Shown here piece by piece: positions 51,614 through 62,977 of a DNA stretch of 64,000 bases (the first letter of the stretch is position 1; each line of letters opens with the position of its first letter). Source of the stretch: Mesorhizobium sp. INR15. Its GTDB lineage: Bacteria > Pseudomonadota > Alphaproteobacteria > Rhizobiales > Rhizobiaceae. Below the pieces are notes generated by a model that saw only the letters and a list, made by a program, of their open reading frames with translations, did no database searches and was not told where the DNA came from. The stretch lies in contig NZ_CP045496.1 in NCBI RefSeq assembly GCF_015500075.1, positions 5,032,001-5,096,000 on the forward strand, in the 5' to 3' direction. The position numbers and the translations under genes were made by a program.

Positions 51614-53185
51614 ATGCCGAAGACGCTGATGTCCGTGCTGCTGCTGGCCTTCTGTTTGCTGCTGGCGGCCTGCAACGCCAACGATGTGAAATTCTCCATC
51701 GTCTCCGGCTCGGAAAACACCGTGCTGCAGCCGATCGTGCAGGAGTTCTGCACCAAGCAAGGCGCCACCTGCACTTTCGCCTATGAGGGTTCGCTCGACA
51801 TAGGGCTTGGGCTGCAAAGGCCGGGCGGGCTTGATCAGGACGCGGTCTGGCCGGCTTCGAGTGTGTGGGTCGACCTGTTCGATTCCGGCCGCAAGGTGCG
51901 CAACCTGACCTCGATCGCGCAGATGCCGGTCATTCTGGGCGTACGCAAATCCAAGGCCACCGAACTCGGCTGGGTCGGCAAGGACGTCTTCATGAAAGAC
52001 ATCCTTGCCGCCGTGAAGGACGGCAAGCTGAAATTCCTGATGACCTCGGCGACGCAGTCCAATTCCGGCGCCAGCGCCTACCTTGCCATGCTGTCCAGCG
52101 CGCTTGGCGGCAAGGAAGTGATCGAACCTGGCGATCTCGACAGTCCGAGCGTGCGCGAAACCGTGAGCGCCTTGCTGCAGGGCGTCGAGCGTTCGTCCGG
52201 CTCGTCGGGCTGGCTCGCTGATCTTTACGTCGACAATGCCAGCAAGGGCACGGTCTATGACGCGATGTGGAACTATGAGGCGACGCTGAAGGAAACCAAT
52301 GACAAGCTAAAGGCGATGGGCAAGGAGCCGCTCTACGCGATCTACCCAGCAGATGGCGTTGCTGTCGGCGATTCGCCACTCGGCTTCATCGACCATGGCC
52401 GCGGCCCGGATGCCGAGAGATTCTTCACCGACCTGCTCGCCTATCTGCAATCGGACGCGGTGCGCAAGCGCATCGCCGACACCGGCAGGCGGCTGCCGCT
52501 GGGCGGCTCGGCGATCCAGGCGGCGGCCGAACCGGACTGGAACTTCGATCCCGGCAAATTGGTGACATCGATCCGCATGCCGGAGCCGGCGGTGATCCGC
52601 AAGGCGCTCAATCTCTATCAGGAGGCGTTGCGGAAACCTTCGCTGACGGCGCTGTGCTTTGATTTCTCAGGCTCCATGGAAGACCAGGGCGAGAAACAGT
52701 TGCAGGCGGCCGCGCAATTCCTGTTCACGCCGGAAAAAGCCAGCGAAGTGCTGGTGCAATGGACGCCGTCGGACCATATCTTCGTGCTGCCGTTTGACAG
52801 CACCGTACGCGACAATTTCGAAGCAACGGGCGATGCCGCTGGGCAAAGCCAGCTGCTGGCGGCGGTCGCCCAGCAGCATGCCGGCGGCGGCACCGACATG
52901 TATGCCTGTGCTCAACAAGCGCTGCAGCAGATCACCGCGACGCCGGATCTGTCGAAATATCTGCCGGCGATCGTGATCATGACGGACGGCAAGACCGATG
53001 GCAGCGCCGATTTCTTCCTCAGCCAGTGGCGCAGCGCGCCGGTACAAGTGCCGGTGTTCGGCATCACTTTCGGCGACGCCGACAAGAGCCAGCTCGACAA
53101 CCTTGCCAAGGCAACGTCAGCGCGTGTCTTCGACGGCAGTGGCGATCTGGCTGGCGCGTTTCGTGCCGCACGCGGATATAATTGA
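51614..53185 (+). CDS. Lipoprotein: solute-binding domain fused to von Willebrand A domain
   Basis: The 523-residue protein has a signal peptide and lipobox (LLAAC20). Residues 25-330 are a periplasmic binding-protein domain with WPASSVWVDL, TQSNSGASAYLA and SSGSSGWLAD. Residues 345-523 form a VWA domain with a complete MIDAS: D350-x-S352-x-S354, T427 and D457 (ITDGK-type TDGK). The MIDAS should bind a divalent metal and a partner. No permease is near. It may sense a ligand outside the membrane and signal through the neighbours. It is the second gene of the operon. Confidence 0.85.
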   Translation: MPKTLMSVLLLAFCLLLAACNANDVKFSIVSGSENTVLQPIVQEFCTKQGATCTFAYEGSLDIGLGLQRPGGLDQDAVWPASSVWVDLFDSGRKVRNLTSIAQMPVILGVRKSKATELGWVGKDVFMKDILAAVKDGKLKFLMTSATQSNSGASAYLAMLSSALGGKEVIEPGDLDSPSVRETVSALLQGVERSSGSSGWLADLYVDNASKGTVYDAMWNYEATLKETNDKLKAMGKEPLYAIYPADGVAVGDSPLGFIDHGRGPDAERFFTDLLAYLQSDAVRKRIADTGRRLPLGGSAIQAAAEPDWNFDPGKLVTSIRMPEPAVIRKALNLYQEALRKPSLTALCFDFSGSMEDQGEKQLQAAAQFLFTPEKASEVLVQWTPSDHIFVLPFDSTVRDNFEATGDAAGQSQLLAAVAQQHAGGGTDMYACAQQALQQITATPDLSKYLPAIVIMTDGKTDGSADFFLSQWRSAPVQVPVFGITFGDADKSQLDNLAKATSARVFDGSGDLAGAFRAARGYN

Positions 53186-53188
53186 ACA

Positions 53189-53806
53189 ATGCGTGGCTTG
53201 TTCGGCAATGACTGGAACTGGATCGCGGCGGGCATCGTCTCGGCGGCGCTGCTGATCGGGCTGAACTTTCTCACCCATTTCCCTTTCCTGGTATCGGCGA
53301 TCATCGCGGCTCTGGTCTTTGCCGGGCTGGTGTTCGTGCTGGCGCCGCGCCAACTGTTCGAGGGGCTCGACCTCGGTTCTGTCGGCGGCAGCCGGGTGGC
53401 GTTCGCGCGTGAATTGCTGGCGCAAGCCCAGCCGGCGGCTGAACGGCTGGCCGCGACGGCCCGTTCCATTCCCGACAAGGACATGGCGGCTAAAGTGAAG
53501 AACCTGTCCGACATCGCCGCCGATGTCATCTCGCGGGTCGAGGCCAAGCCGGAAAGCGCCTCTTCGGTGCGGCGGTTTCTCACCTATTACGTGCCGCAGG
53601 CGGCGGAGGTGGCGGAGGGCTATGCGGCGCTGGCCAACCGCCGCGCGCCAAACCAGGCGCGGCTGGCCAGCATCGGCTCTGTGGTCACCAAACTTCAGGA
53701 TGCATTCGTGCACTATGCCGACAGTCTCGCCGACAGCGAACTCGGCACGCTCGACGTGGACCTGCGACTCATTCAGGAGTCGCTGAAAGAGGATATCGGT
53801 CGCTGA
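53189..53806 (+). CDS. XpaC-like membrane protein
   Basis: The 205-residue protein has two transmembrane segments near residues 10-52, then a basic helical domain with RVAFARELLAQAQPAAERLA. It resembles the 5-bromo-4-chloroindolyl-phosphate hydrolysis (XpaC) family, usually found with TelA. It begins three bases after the previous stop and shares its last base with the next start, so translation is coupled. The helical domain should be cytosolic and may meet TelA. Confidence 0.78.
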   Translation: MRGLFGNDWNWIAAGIVSAALLIGLNFLTHFPFLVSAIIAALVFAGLVFVLAPRQLFEGLDLGSVGGSRVAFARELLAQAQPAAERLAATARSIPDKDMAAKVKNLSDIAADVISRVEAKPESASSVRRFLTYYVPQAAEVAEGYAALANRRAPNQARLASIGSVVTKLQDAFVHYADSLADSELGTLDVDLRLIQESLKEDIGR

Positions 53807-54915
53807 TGGCCATTTCGCGCCGCGCTTTCGGATTGGGCCTGCTGGGTGCCGCTGCAGCCGGCACCGGTGGCTATCTGACGCTCAAGGATCGCCCTGAATT
53901 CCGGGGCTACCTCGGCAACAAGGCGCATCTGTCCGGTTTTATCGGCGGGGAAAAGCAGGCGTTTCTTGCCGATCCGGATGTCATGCACGCGCTGGCTGGC
54001 TATGGGCTCGAGCTTAACGCGCGCGTCGCCGGTTCGGTGGAAATGGTGCGCGAGCCGGCTCTCCTGTCGCAGAAACCACAGTTCCTGTGGCCGTCCTCGT
54101 CGATCATGGTCGATCTGGCGCGCAAGAACGGCGTTGCCATCCGCAACGACCAGGTAGTGCTCAATTCGCCGATCGTCATCTACACATGGGGACCGGTGGT
54201 TGAAGGCCTGAAGAAGAGCGGGCTCGTCACTGTCGCCGCCAAGGGTGGCTACAACCAGCTCGACCTTAAGGCCTTGCTCGATGCGATACTGGCCGGCAAG
54301 AACTGGTCGGACCTCGGTATCGACGAGCTCTATGGCCGGGCTCGTATCGTCTCCACCGATCCGAACCGTTCGAATTCCGGCTTCATGTTCGCCGGGCTGG
54401 TGCTCAGCCTGATGAGCGGCGATGTGGCGACGCAGGAATTACTTGCCCGTCACGGCGACGAAGCCAAGGCGATCTTCCGCGGCATGGGCCTGAAGTCCTC
54501 ATCGTCGGGAAAACTGTTCGACCAGTATATCGCAGGCGGGCTCGGCGCCGAGCCAATGGCTGTCGGTTATGAGAACCAGTTGGTGGAATGGGCGCTTGCC
54601 GATCCGGCGCGCTGGCAAAGGGTGCAGGCTGGCACGGGTGCGAAACCCGAAATTCTCTACCCGCGCCCGACCGTCTATTCGGCGCATCCGCTGATCGTCA
54701 TCGATCCGGCTGTCGATCCGCTGCTGCAGGCGCTGATCAGCCCGAAGCTGCAGGAACTCGCCTGGTCGAAGCACGGCTTTCGTGGCCCGCTCGGCACTGT
54801 CACCGGTGGCGCCGATGCGGCCATCGCCGGCGTGCGGCCGGCCGAAATCGAAGCCGTGCTGCCGATGCCGTCAGCCGACGTCATGCTGGCGCTGCTCGCG
54901 CAGATGGAAGGTTAG
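53806..54915 (+). CDS. Tat-exported solute-binding protein, paralogue of the upstream domain
   Basis: The 369-residue protein has a twin-arginine signal (ISRRAFGLG) and a binding-protein fold. It shares WPSSSIMVDL, NRSNSGFMFAG and SSSSGKLF with the binding domain of the upstream lipoprotein, so the two are paralogues. It should fold in the cytoplasm before export. It ends with TAG at 54913-54915, which overlaps the convergent sthA stop. No transporter partner is present. Confidence 0.82.
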   Translation: MAISRRAFGLGLLGAAAAGTGGYLTLKDRPEFRGYLGNKAHLSGFIGGEKQAFLADPDVMHALAGYGLELNARVAGSVEMVREPALLSQKPQFLWPSSSIMVDLARKNGVAIRNDQVVLNSPIVIYTWGPVVEGLKKSGLVTVAAKGGYNQLDLKALLDAILAGKNWSDLGIDELYGRARIVSTDPNRSNSGFMFAGLVLSLMSGDVATQELLARHGDEAKAIFRGMGLKSSSSGKLFDQYIAGGLGAEPMAVGYENQLVEWALADPARWQRVQAGTGAKPEILYPRPTVYSAHPLIVIDPAVDPLLQALISPKLQELAWSKHGFRGPLGTVTGGADAAIAGVRPAEIEAVLPMPSADVMLALLAQMEG

Positions 54916-56300
54916 CCGCGCCCCATACGGTTCCAGGCGTCAAGCCCGGCGATCTTGTAGGCTTCGGCCAGTGTCGGATAATTGAAGGTGTTGTTGACGA
55001 AGAAGTCGACGGTGCCGCCGAGATTGATGACGGCCTGCCCGATGTGAATGAGTTCCGTGGCACCCTCGCCGACGATGTGCGCACCAAGCAGCCGGCGCGT
55101 TTCGATCGAGAACAGCAGCTTCAGGAAGCCGGTGTTGACGCCCATGATGTGGCCGCGCGACGTTTCACGGAAACGCGCCACGCCGACCTCATAGGCCGCT
55201 CCGCTCTCGCGCACCTGCTCCTCGGACTGACCAACCGTGGAGATTTCAGGCACGGCATAGATGCCATAGGGAAAGGTTTCCGGCGGCGGCGGCAACGGCA
55301 CGCCAAAAGCATGGCAGGCGGCCACCCTGCCCTGCTCCATCGAGGTGGACGCAAGGCTTGGAAAGCCGATGACGTCGCCAGCGGCATAGATATTGGGCAC
55401 GCTGGTCTGGAAGGTCTGTGGATCGACCTTGATGCGCCCCCGGGAGTCGGCCTCGATGCCGACCAGGTCGAGGCCGAGGCTGCCGACATTGCCGGTGCGG
55501 CCAGCTGCGTAAAGCACGACCTCCGAGCGGATCGTGCGGCCGTCGGCGAGTTCCACCTCGGCAGTCTCCGGCTTGGAGCGGATTTCCTTCACCGCACTGC
55601 CTAGCCTTATGGTCATGCCGCGATCGCGCATCTGATGAATGAAATCGTCGACGATCTCGCGGTCAACGAAATCGAGTATGCTGTTGCGCGGCTCGACCAG
55701 TGTCACCGGCACGTCGAGCGCGGAAAAGATCGTCGCGTATTCGACGCCGATGACGCCGGCGCCGATCACCGTCAACGTACGCGGCAAACGGTCGAGCTCC
55801 AGCATCTCGTCGCTGTCGAAGACGCGGGTCTTGTCGAACGGCACGTCGCGCGGCCGGTGAGGCCTTGTGCCGACCGCGATCAGCGCATTGGCAAAACCAA
55901 CCTCGCTGTAGTCGCCGGTGTCGGTGGTGAGGCTGACCTTGTTGGGGCCGATGAATTTTACCGCGGCGCGTGCGCTCTTCACGGTGTTGCGCATGAACTG
56001 ATGCTGCAGCACCTCGACCTCATGGTCGAGCGTCTTGTGCAGGCGCTCGACCAGATCGCCGACCGAAATGTCCTGCTTGACCCGGTAGCCGCGCCCATAG
56101 AAGCCGCGCTCGCGCCAACCGGACAGGTTAAGCACCGTTTCGCGCAGGGTTTTCGAGGGGATGGTTCCCGTGTGCACCGAAACACCGCCAAGGCGCCGGC
56201 CCCGGTCGACGACCAGCACCGATTTGCCGAGCTTGGCCGACTGCACGGCGGCGCGACGCCCGGAAGGGCCGCTGCCGATGACCAGCATGTCATAATCCAT
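54912..56300 (-). CDS. sthA: Soluble pyridine nucleotide transhydrogenase
   Basis: SthA moves hydride between NADPH and NAD+ using FAD. The reading starts at ATG 56300 and gives 462 residues. It has the FAD-binding VIGSGPSGRRAAVQSAKLG start, HTGTIPSKTLRE in place of the lipoamide dehydrogenase disulfide, and the second nucleotide motif VIGAGVIGVEYATIF. The stop overlaps that of the TelA operon. Confidence 0.9.
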   Translation of the reverse strand: MDYDMLVIGSGPSGRRAAVQSAKLGKSVLVVDRGRRLGGVSVHTGTIPSKTLRETVLNLSGWRERGFYGRGYRVKQDISVGDLVERLHKTLDHEVEVLQHQFMRNTVKSARAAVKFIGPNKVSLTTDTGDYSEVGFANALIAVGTRPHRPRDVPFDKTRVFDSDEMLELDRLPRTLTVIGAGVIGVEYATIFSALDVPVTLVEPRNSILDFVDREIVDDFIHQMRDRGMTIRLGSAVKEIRSKPETAEVELADGRTIRSEVVLYAAGRTGNVGSLGLDLVGIEADSRGRIKVDPQTFQTSVPNIYAAGDVIGFPSLASTSMEQGRVAACHAFGVPLPPPPETFPYGIYAVPEISTVGQSEEQVRESGAAYEVGVARFRETSRGHIMGVNTGFLKLLFSIETRRLLGAHIVGEGATELIHIGQAVINLGGTVDFFVNNTFNYPTLAEAYKIAGLDAWNRMGRG

Positions 56301-56507
56301 ATTGCCCCGTCCCTGCCCCTGAGCGCATTTGTTGCGCCGCAGCAAGCTAACGCCATCGCCGCTGCGAATTCAACCGGTTCAGAATGCGATTCGCGCCAGC
56401 CTATCTTGCGGGGCTGGCAACGCTCGATCTTGATTCCACGATTGGCCTTCACCATTTCATGGGACGGCGGGCGCACCTTATCGCGGGCCCTATTACGAGG
56501 AAATGAC

Positions 56508-56978
56508 ATGAACGCGCGCGTTCTCGACGGCGAAATCATCAACACCAGGCTGGACGATACAAGAGCCTATGAAGGCGTGCGCACGAAGCGCATCCTCGCC
56601 TTCGTGATCGACTATGTCATTGTCGCGCTGCTCACCATCCCGTTCGCCATACTGGTGTTCTTTCTCGGGCTGCTGACGTTGGGGCTTGGCTGGATGCTGT
56701 TCGGCGTTCTCGTGCCGGCTGTCGCCATCCTTTACATCTGGAACACACTGGGCAGCGCCGACCAGGCGACTTCAGGCATGAAGATGATGGGCATCCGTCT
56801 CGACCGCCTCGACGGCAGGCCGATCGATGGCCTCACCGCCGTCGTGCATTCGGTGCTGTTCTGGGCCGGCAACGTCATCCTGTCGCCACTGATCCTGCTG
56901 GTGACCTTGTTTTCCGACCGCAAGCGCACCTTGCACGATCTGCTGCTTGGCACGGTTGTCAGCCGGACAGGGCGCTGA
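56508..56978 (+). CDS. RDD-family membrane protein
   Basis: The 156-residue protein has the RDD motif RILAFVIDYVIV and about three transmembrane segments. It is at the usual place before bpt in rhizobia. RDD proteins may be ion exchangers, but the role here is unknown. The ribosome-binding site is GAGGAAATGAC before ATG 56508. Confidence 0.88.
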   Translation: MNARVLDGEIINTRLDDTRAYEGVRTKRILAFVIDYVIVALLTIPFAILVFFLGLLTLGLGWMLFGVLVPAVAILYIWNTLGSADQATSGMKMMGIRLDRLDGRPIDGLTAVVHSVLFWAGNVILSPLILLVTLFSDRKRTLHDLLLGTVVSRTGR

Positions 56979-57118
56979 AACACCGCTTCTGGGAGTCGCC
57001 ACAGGGGTTTGTGCGCAAATGTGAAGGCGTTCGGTCAACCACGCCTGCACAATCCTGTTGAATTTTTCGCCGCCCGAGCCAAAGGTAGAGCGATTCGAAG
57101 GAGTGTTTCCAAGGCTCG

Positions 57119-57883
57119 ATGACGCAGCATCCGACCCAGTCGCCACAGTTCTTCCTGACCGCGCCTTCGCCGTGCCCGTATCTTGAGGGCCAGTTTGAAC
57201 GCAAGGTGTTTACGCACCTGGTTGGCGACAAGGCGTCGGAGATGAACGATCTGCTGACGCAAGGCGGCTTCCGGCGGTCGCAGAACATCGCCTACAGGCC
57301 AGCCTGCGAAACCTGCCGCGCCTGTGTTTCCGTGCGCATCCTGGCCCAGGAATTTGCCGCCAGCCGCAACATGAAGCGCGTGCTGCAGCACAATTCGGAT
57401 CTTGTCGGCTTCATGCACAATGCCGAGCCCTCAACCGAGCAATATTCCCTGTTCCGCGGCTATCTCGATGCCCGCCACCGCCGTGGCGGCATGTCGGACA
57501 TGACCGTGCTCGACTATGCGATGATGGTCGAGGACACGCATGTCGACACCAAGGTCATAGAATACCGGCGGCGCGGCCCCGATACATTCATCACCGGCAA
57601 AGGCCAGGGTGAACTGATCGCCGTGGCGCTGACCGACAAGATGGCTGACGGCCTGTCGATGGTCTATTCCTACTTCAATCCCGATTTCGAAGAACGGTCG
57701 CTCGGTACCTTCATGATCCTCGATCACATCGCCCGCGCCCGGGCGATGGGTTTGCCCCATGTCTATCTCGGCTACTGGGTCAACGGCTCGCGCAAGATGA
57801 ACTATAAGATGCGCTTCATGCCGCAGGAGCATCTCGGCCCGAAAGGCTGGGAGCGCTACACCAACGAAGCGGTTTTGCGCTGA
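57119..57883 (+). CDS. bpt: Aspartate/glutamate leucyltransferase (N-end rule)
   Basis: Bpt adds leucine from leucyl-tRNA to proteins beginning with Asp or Glu, marking them for degradation by ClpAP. The 254-residue protein has the cysteine motif CETCRACVSVRI and the catalytic region MVYSYFNPDFEERSLGTFMILD. It is the usual length and follows the RDD gene. Confidence 0.93.
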   Translation: MTQHPTQSPQFFLTAPSPCPYLEGQFERKVFTHLVGDKASEMNDLLTQGGFRRSQNIAYRPACETCRACVSVRILAQEFAASRNMKRVLQHNSDLVGFMHNAEPSTEQYSLFRGYLDARHRRGGMSDMTVLDYAMMVEDTHVDTKVIEYRRRGPDTFITGKGQGELIAVALTDKMADGLSMVYSYFNPDFEERSLGTFMILDHIARARAMGLPHVYLGYWVNGSRKMNYKMRFMPQEHLGPKGWERYTNEAVLR

Positions 57884-58013
57884 GTAGTTTTTCCACGCTC
57901 CAACCATAAACTGTTTCAAGGGAGAGGATGCTGGTCTTTCCGCCAGTTGGCGGGAGAGTGCGCGATGGCGCCGGACCGGCCAGCCGCTTCCACATCATTG
58001 CGAAAGTCCCTGC

Positions 58014-58910
58014 ATGTCCTCCCATCACGATCACCAGAAAGGTCTTCTCATGACCGCGATCGGAGGGCTGACGCTGACCGTCGACATCCCGCTGATCCGG
58101 CTTGCCGATGGTGGCGCGTGGACAATCATGTTGCTGCGCACCGGCACCACCTTCGTCGCGGCCATGATTATCTGGTCGGTCTGGCGGGCACTGAGCCGGA
58201 ACGCCCCGCAGCTTATCCCCGGCTGGTCCGGACTTGTCGTCGCCATATGCTACGGTCTGACAGGGGTTACCTTCGTCACAGCCGTCTATCACACATCGAC
58301 CGCCGACCTAGTGTTCATCCTGGCCTTCAACACCGTGTTCGCAGCGCTGTTGTCCTGGATATTCCTTGGGGAGAGGCCGCAACTGGTGACGGTCGTTGCG
58401 ATGGTTGTGATGATCCTCGGGGTGCTGGTCATTGTCGGTGGCTCGGTCGGTACCGGACATCTGTTCGGCAACTTCATGGCGCTGTGTTCCGCTTTCCTGA
58501 TCGCGGTGGCCATCACCATCTCGCGCACCAGCGACAAGGATATGGGATTCACCGCCCTGGTTGGTGTGATCCTGCCGCTCGGAGTGGCGGCCTTCATGGT
58601 CACCGGCGAGGGTTTCCACGTCAACGCGCCATGGTGGATCATCTTTAACGGCGCCGTCATCATGCCGATTTCGTTCTTCTGTCTCGCCAACGGTCCGAAA
58701 TACATCTCCGGGCCGGAGGTGGCGATGTTCTACCTTCTGGAAACGGTTCTGGCGCCGGTCTGGGTCTGGATGATCTTTGCTGAAACACCGACCCGCAACA
58801 GCCTCATCGGCGGTGCGATCCTGATCGTCACCTTGATCGCGCATTCGCTATGGCAATTGCATGAAGGCCGCAAGCGCCGCGCCGACCTCGCGGTGCATCA
58901 TCCAACTTAG
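58014..58910 (+). CDS. EamA/DMT transporter
   Basis: The 298-residue protein has ten helices in two EamA repeats, the second beginning near LFGNFMALCSAFLIA. It is a drug/metabolite transporter of unknown substrate. The preceding gap (57884-58013) holds no gene. The gene has no obvious partner. Confidence 0.88.
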   Translation: MSSHHDHQKGLLMTAIGGLTLTVDIPLIRLADGGAWTIMLLRTGTTFVAAMIIWSVWRALSRNAPQLIPGWSGLVVAICYGLTGVTFVTAVYHTSTADLVFILAFNTVFAALLSWIFLGERPQLVTVVAMVVMILGVLVIVGGSVGTGHLFGNFMALCSAFLIAVAITISRTSDKDMGFTALVGVILPLGVAAFMVTGEGFHVNAPWWIIFNGAVIMPISFFCLANGPKYISGPEVAMFYLLETVLAPVWVWMIFAETPTRNSLIGGAILIVTLIAHSLWQLHEGRKRRADLAVHHPT

Positions 58911-58937
58911 GCTGGGCAGGTAGGACAGGTTTGGGAA

Positions 58938-60146
58938 TCAGGCGCTGGCTTTTTTCACCGCGCCGGGTTCCGGCAGGATTTCGATCTGTGGGCCGGCTTC
59001 GATTTCCGGCGGCAGAACAGCCTCATCGGCCAGCTCCACCTCGCGCAGCCACTCGCGCCAGATCGCAACCAGCAGCGCCATCAGCACCGGGCCGATGAAC
59101 AGGCCGAGAAAGCCCATCGTCTTGACGCCGCCGATCAGGCCGAAAAACGTCGGCAGGAAGGGCAGTTTGATCGGCCCGCCGACGAGCTTCGGACGCAATG
59201 TCTTGTCGACGATGAACAGCTCGACGGTGCCCCATACGAACAACGCCAGACCTGCCATCGGTGAACCGCTGGCGGCGAGGTAGATCGACACCAGGGTGAA
59301 GGACAGGGGCGCGCCTCCGGGAATGAGCGCCATGACGCCAGTCAGCGCACCGAGCGTGACTGGCGACGGCACACCGGCCAGCCAGTAGGCGATGCCCAGC
59401 ACCAGTCCCTCGCCGATGGCGATCACCGTCATGCCGGTTACCGTCGAAGAGATCGTCGCCGGCACGACGCGCGAAATCCGCTCCCATCTTGTCGGCAGGA
59501 TGCGCTCGCCAAGACGGTCGATCTGACCAGCGAAATGCTCGCCGTCGCGATAAGCGAAGAACAGCGCGATCATCATGAACAACAGGGTCAGCAGCAACCC
59601 GAAGGCGCTGCCGCCGGCAGCCAGCACGCCGCGATAGATGCTGCCGATGTTGGCGCCACTGACCAGTTGGATCAGTTCGCCAATGCCCCCGGGATGGCCG
59701 AAATTGGTCGTCCATTGCTCGTTCAGCCAGTCGCCCACCACCGGCAGCGTGGCGATCCAGTGCGGAGTCACCGCGCCGTGCCGGTTGGTCTCGATCGCCC
59801 AGCCGACCCATTCGCGAACTTCGTTGATGGCATAGGTGCCGGCGAGCGCGATCGGCACCACCAGGAAGGCGAGAATGAAAAGTATGGCGAAGGTCGCGGC
59901 GATGGTGCGGTTGCCGCCAACAGCGACAAGCAGCCGCCGATAAAGTGGCCAACTGGCGAAAGCGATGACAAGCGCGGCCAGCACGGGAAACAGGAAGCCG
60001 TGGAAGAAGTAGACGCCGGCCGCGACGATCAGCACCAGCAACCAGCGTGCAGCCGACAGTGGTGGAATGACAGCGGACCTGAGCGGCGTCGACAGGCCAA
60101 ACAGGCGCTGCTGCCGCTCCGGCTTCTGGATTTTTGCTTCCTTCAA
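58938..60146 (-). CDS. AI-2E family transporter
   Basis: The 402-residue protein begins at TTG 60146 after GGGGAGAG. It has about eight membrane helices, with the family loop LGIAYWLAGVPSPVTLGALTG and GGPIKLPFLPTFFGLIGGV. The family exports AI-2 or ions (TqsA). The start codon is uncertain. It is convergent with the EamA gene. Confidence 0.86.
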   Translation of the reverse strand: MKEAKIQKPERQQRLFGLSTPLRSAVIPPLSAARWLLVLIVAAGVYFFHGFLFPVLAALVIAFASWPLYRRLLVAVGGNRTIAATFAILFILAFLVVPIALAGTYAINEVREWVGWAIETNRHGAVTPHWIATLPVVGDWLNEQWTTNFGHPGGIGELIQLVSGANIGSIYRGVLAAGGSAFGLLLTLLFMMIALFFAYRDGEHFAGQIDRLGERILPTRWERISRVVPATISSTVTGMTVIAIGEGLVLGIAYWLAGVPSPVTLGALTGVMALIPGGAPLSFTLVSIYLAASGSPMAGLALFVWGTVELFIVDKTLRPKLVGGPIKLPFLPTFFGLIGGVKTMGFLGLFIGPVLMALLVAIWREWLREVELADEAVLPPEIEAGPQIEILPEPGAVKKASA

Positions 60147-60238
60147 ACGCCCGACTCTCCCCGGCTGATCCGGTCAGCTATGCACTGACATAGTGCAGCA
60201 ATCGTGACGATAGTCCAAATTGGGCAGAAGTTGGAATT

Positions 60239-60386
60239 CCCCCTCAAGGGGCAGATGGCCGGCAGGCCAGAGGGGGTTGCCGCGCCTCGAGCGTAAGCTT
60301 CATCTTTCGCCACAAAGAGGGCATCGAGTCAGGTCGTGCCGACCCCCTCTGTCGCCTTCGGCGACATCTCCCCCTTGAGGGGGAGA
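60239..60386. repeat. Inverted-repeat element, RIME-like
   Basis: About 40-base arms at 60239-60278 and 60343-60386 are inverted, imperfect copies built on CCCCCTCAAGGGG and GCCAGAGGGGG blocks. GTCGCCTTCGGCGAC inside the right arm is a hairpin itself. The element is of the kind dispersed between rhizobial genes. It lies between the divergent AI-2E promoter and the end of parC. Confidence 0.78.
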
Positions 60387-60394
60387 CACCCGCT

Positions 60395-62647
<2,253 letters not shown>

Positions 62648-62977
62648 GTGGTGGGACTAACCGAGCGGGTGATTCGCGGCAAGAGGCCGTCGGATCCGCC
62701 ACCCCCTTGTGCAACGTGAAATCGAACGCGAGGGTTGTCAGCCAACATAAGCCTGTTACATGCGGCCTCTATGGGCAAGCATGATGATAGCAGGCAAACC
62801 GATCTTCAATGACAAATTCACCGGTTTGCGCAAAGACAGCGAGATCGGTTTGCCTTTCATCGGGATTTTTGACCAATGTGTCGGGATACGCCTTTTTCCC
62901 GTCCAGTTCGTCACGGAATGGTGATGGCGCAAAGAATTGAAAAACACTTCTCAGGACACTCTCTCAGGGAACTTGCG
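62648..62977. other. Intergenic region of 330 bases with a long inverted repeat
   Basis: Between divergent parC and the secreted-protein gene there is no supported gene. It holds the inverted repeat at 62792-62855 and must hold both promoters. A short minus-strand frame at 62756-62947 lacks a ribosome-binding site. Confidence 0.6.
62792..62855. repeat. 14-base perfect inverted repeat
   Basis: AGGCAAACCGATCT (62792-62805) and AGATCGGTTTGCCT (62842-62855) are perfectly complementary around 36 bases. The centre has a related CCGGTTTGCGCAAA. It lies about 123 bases before the secreted-protein gene and could be a large hairpin in a leader RNA or a regulatory site. Confidence 0.7.
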
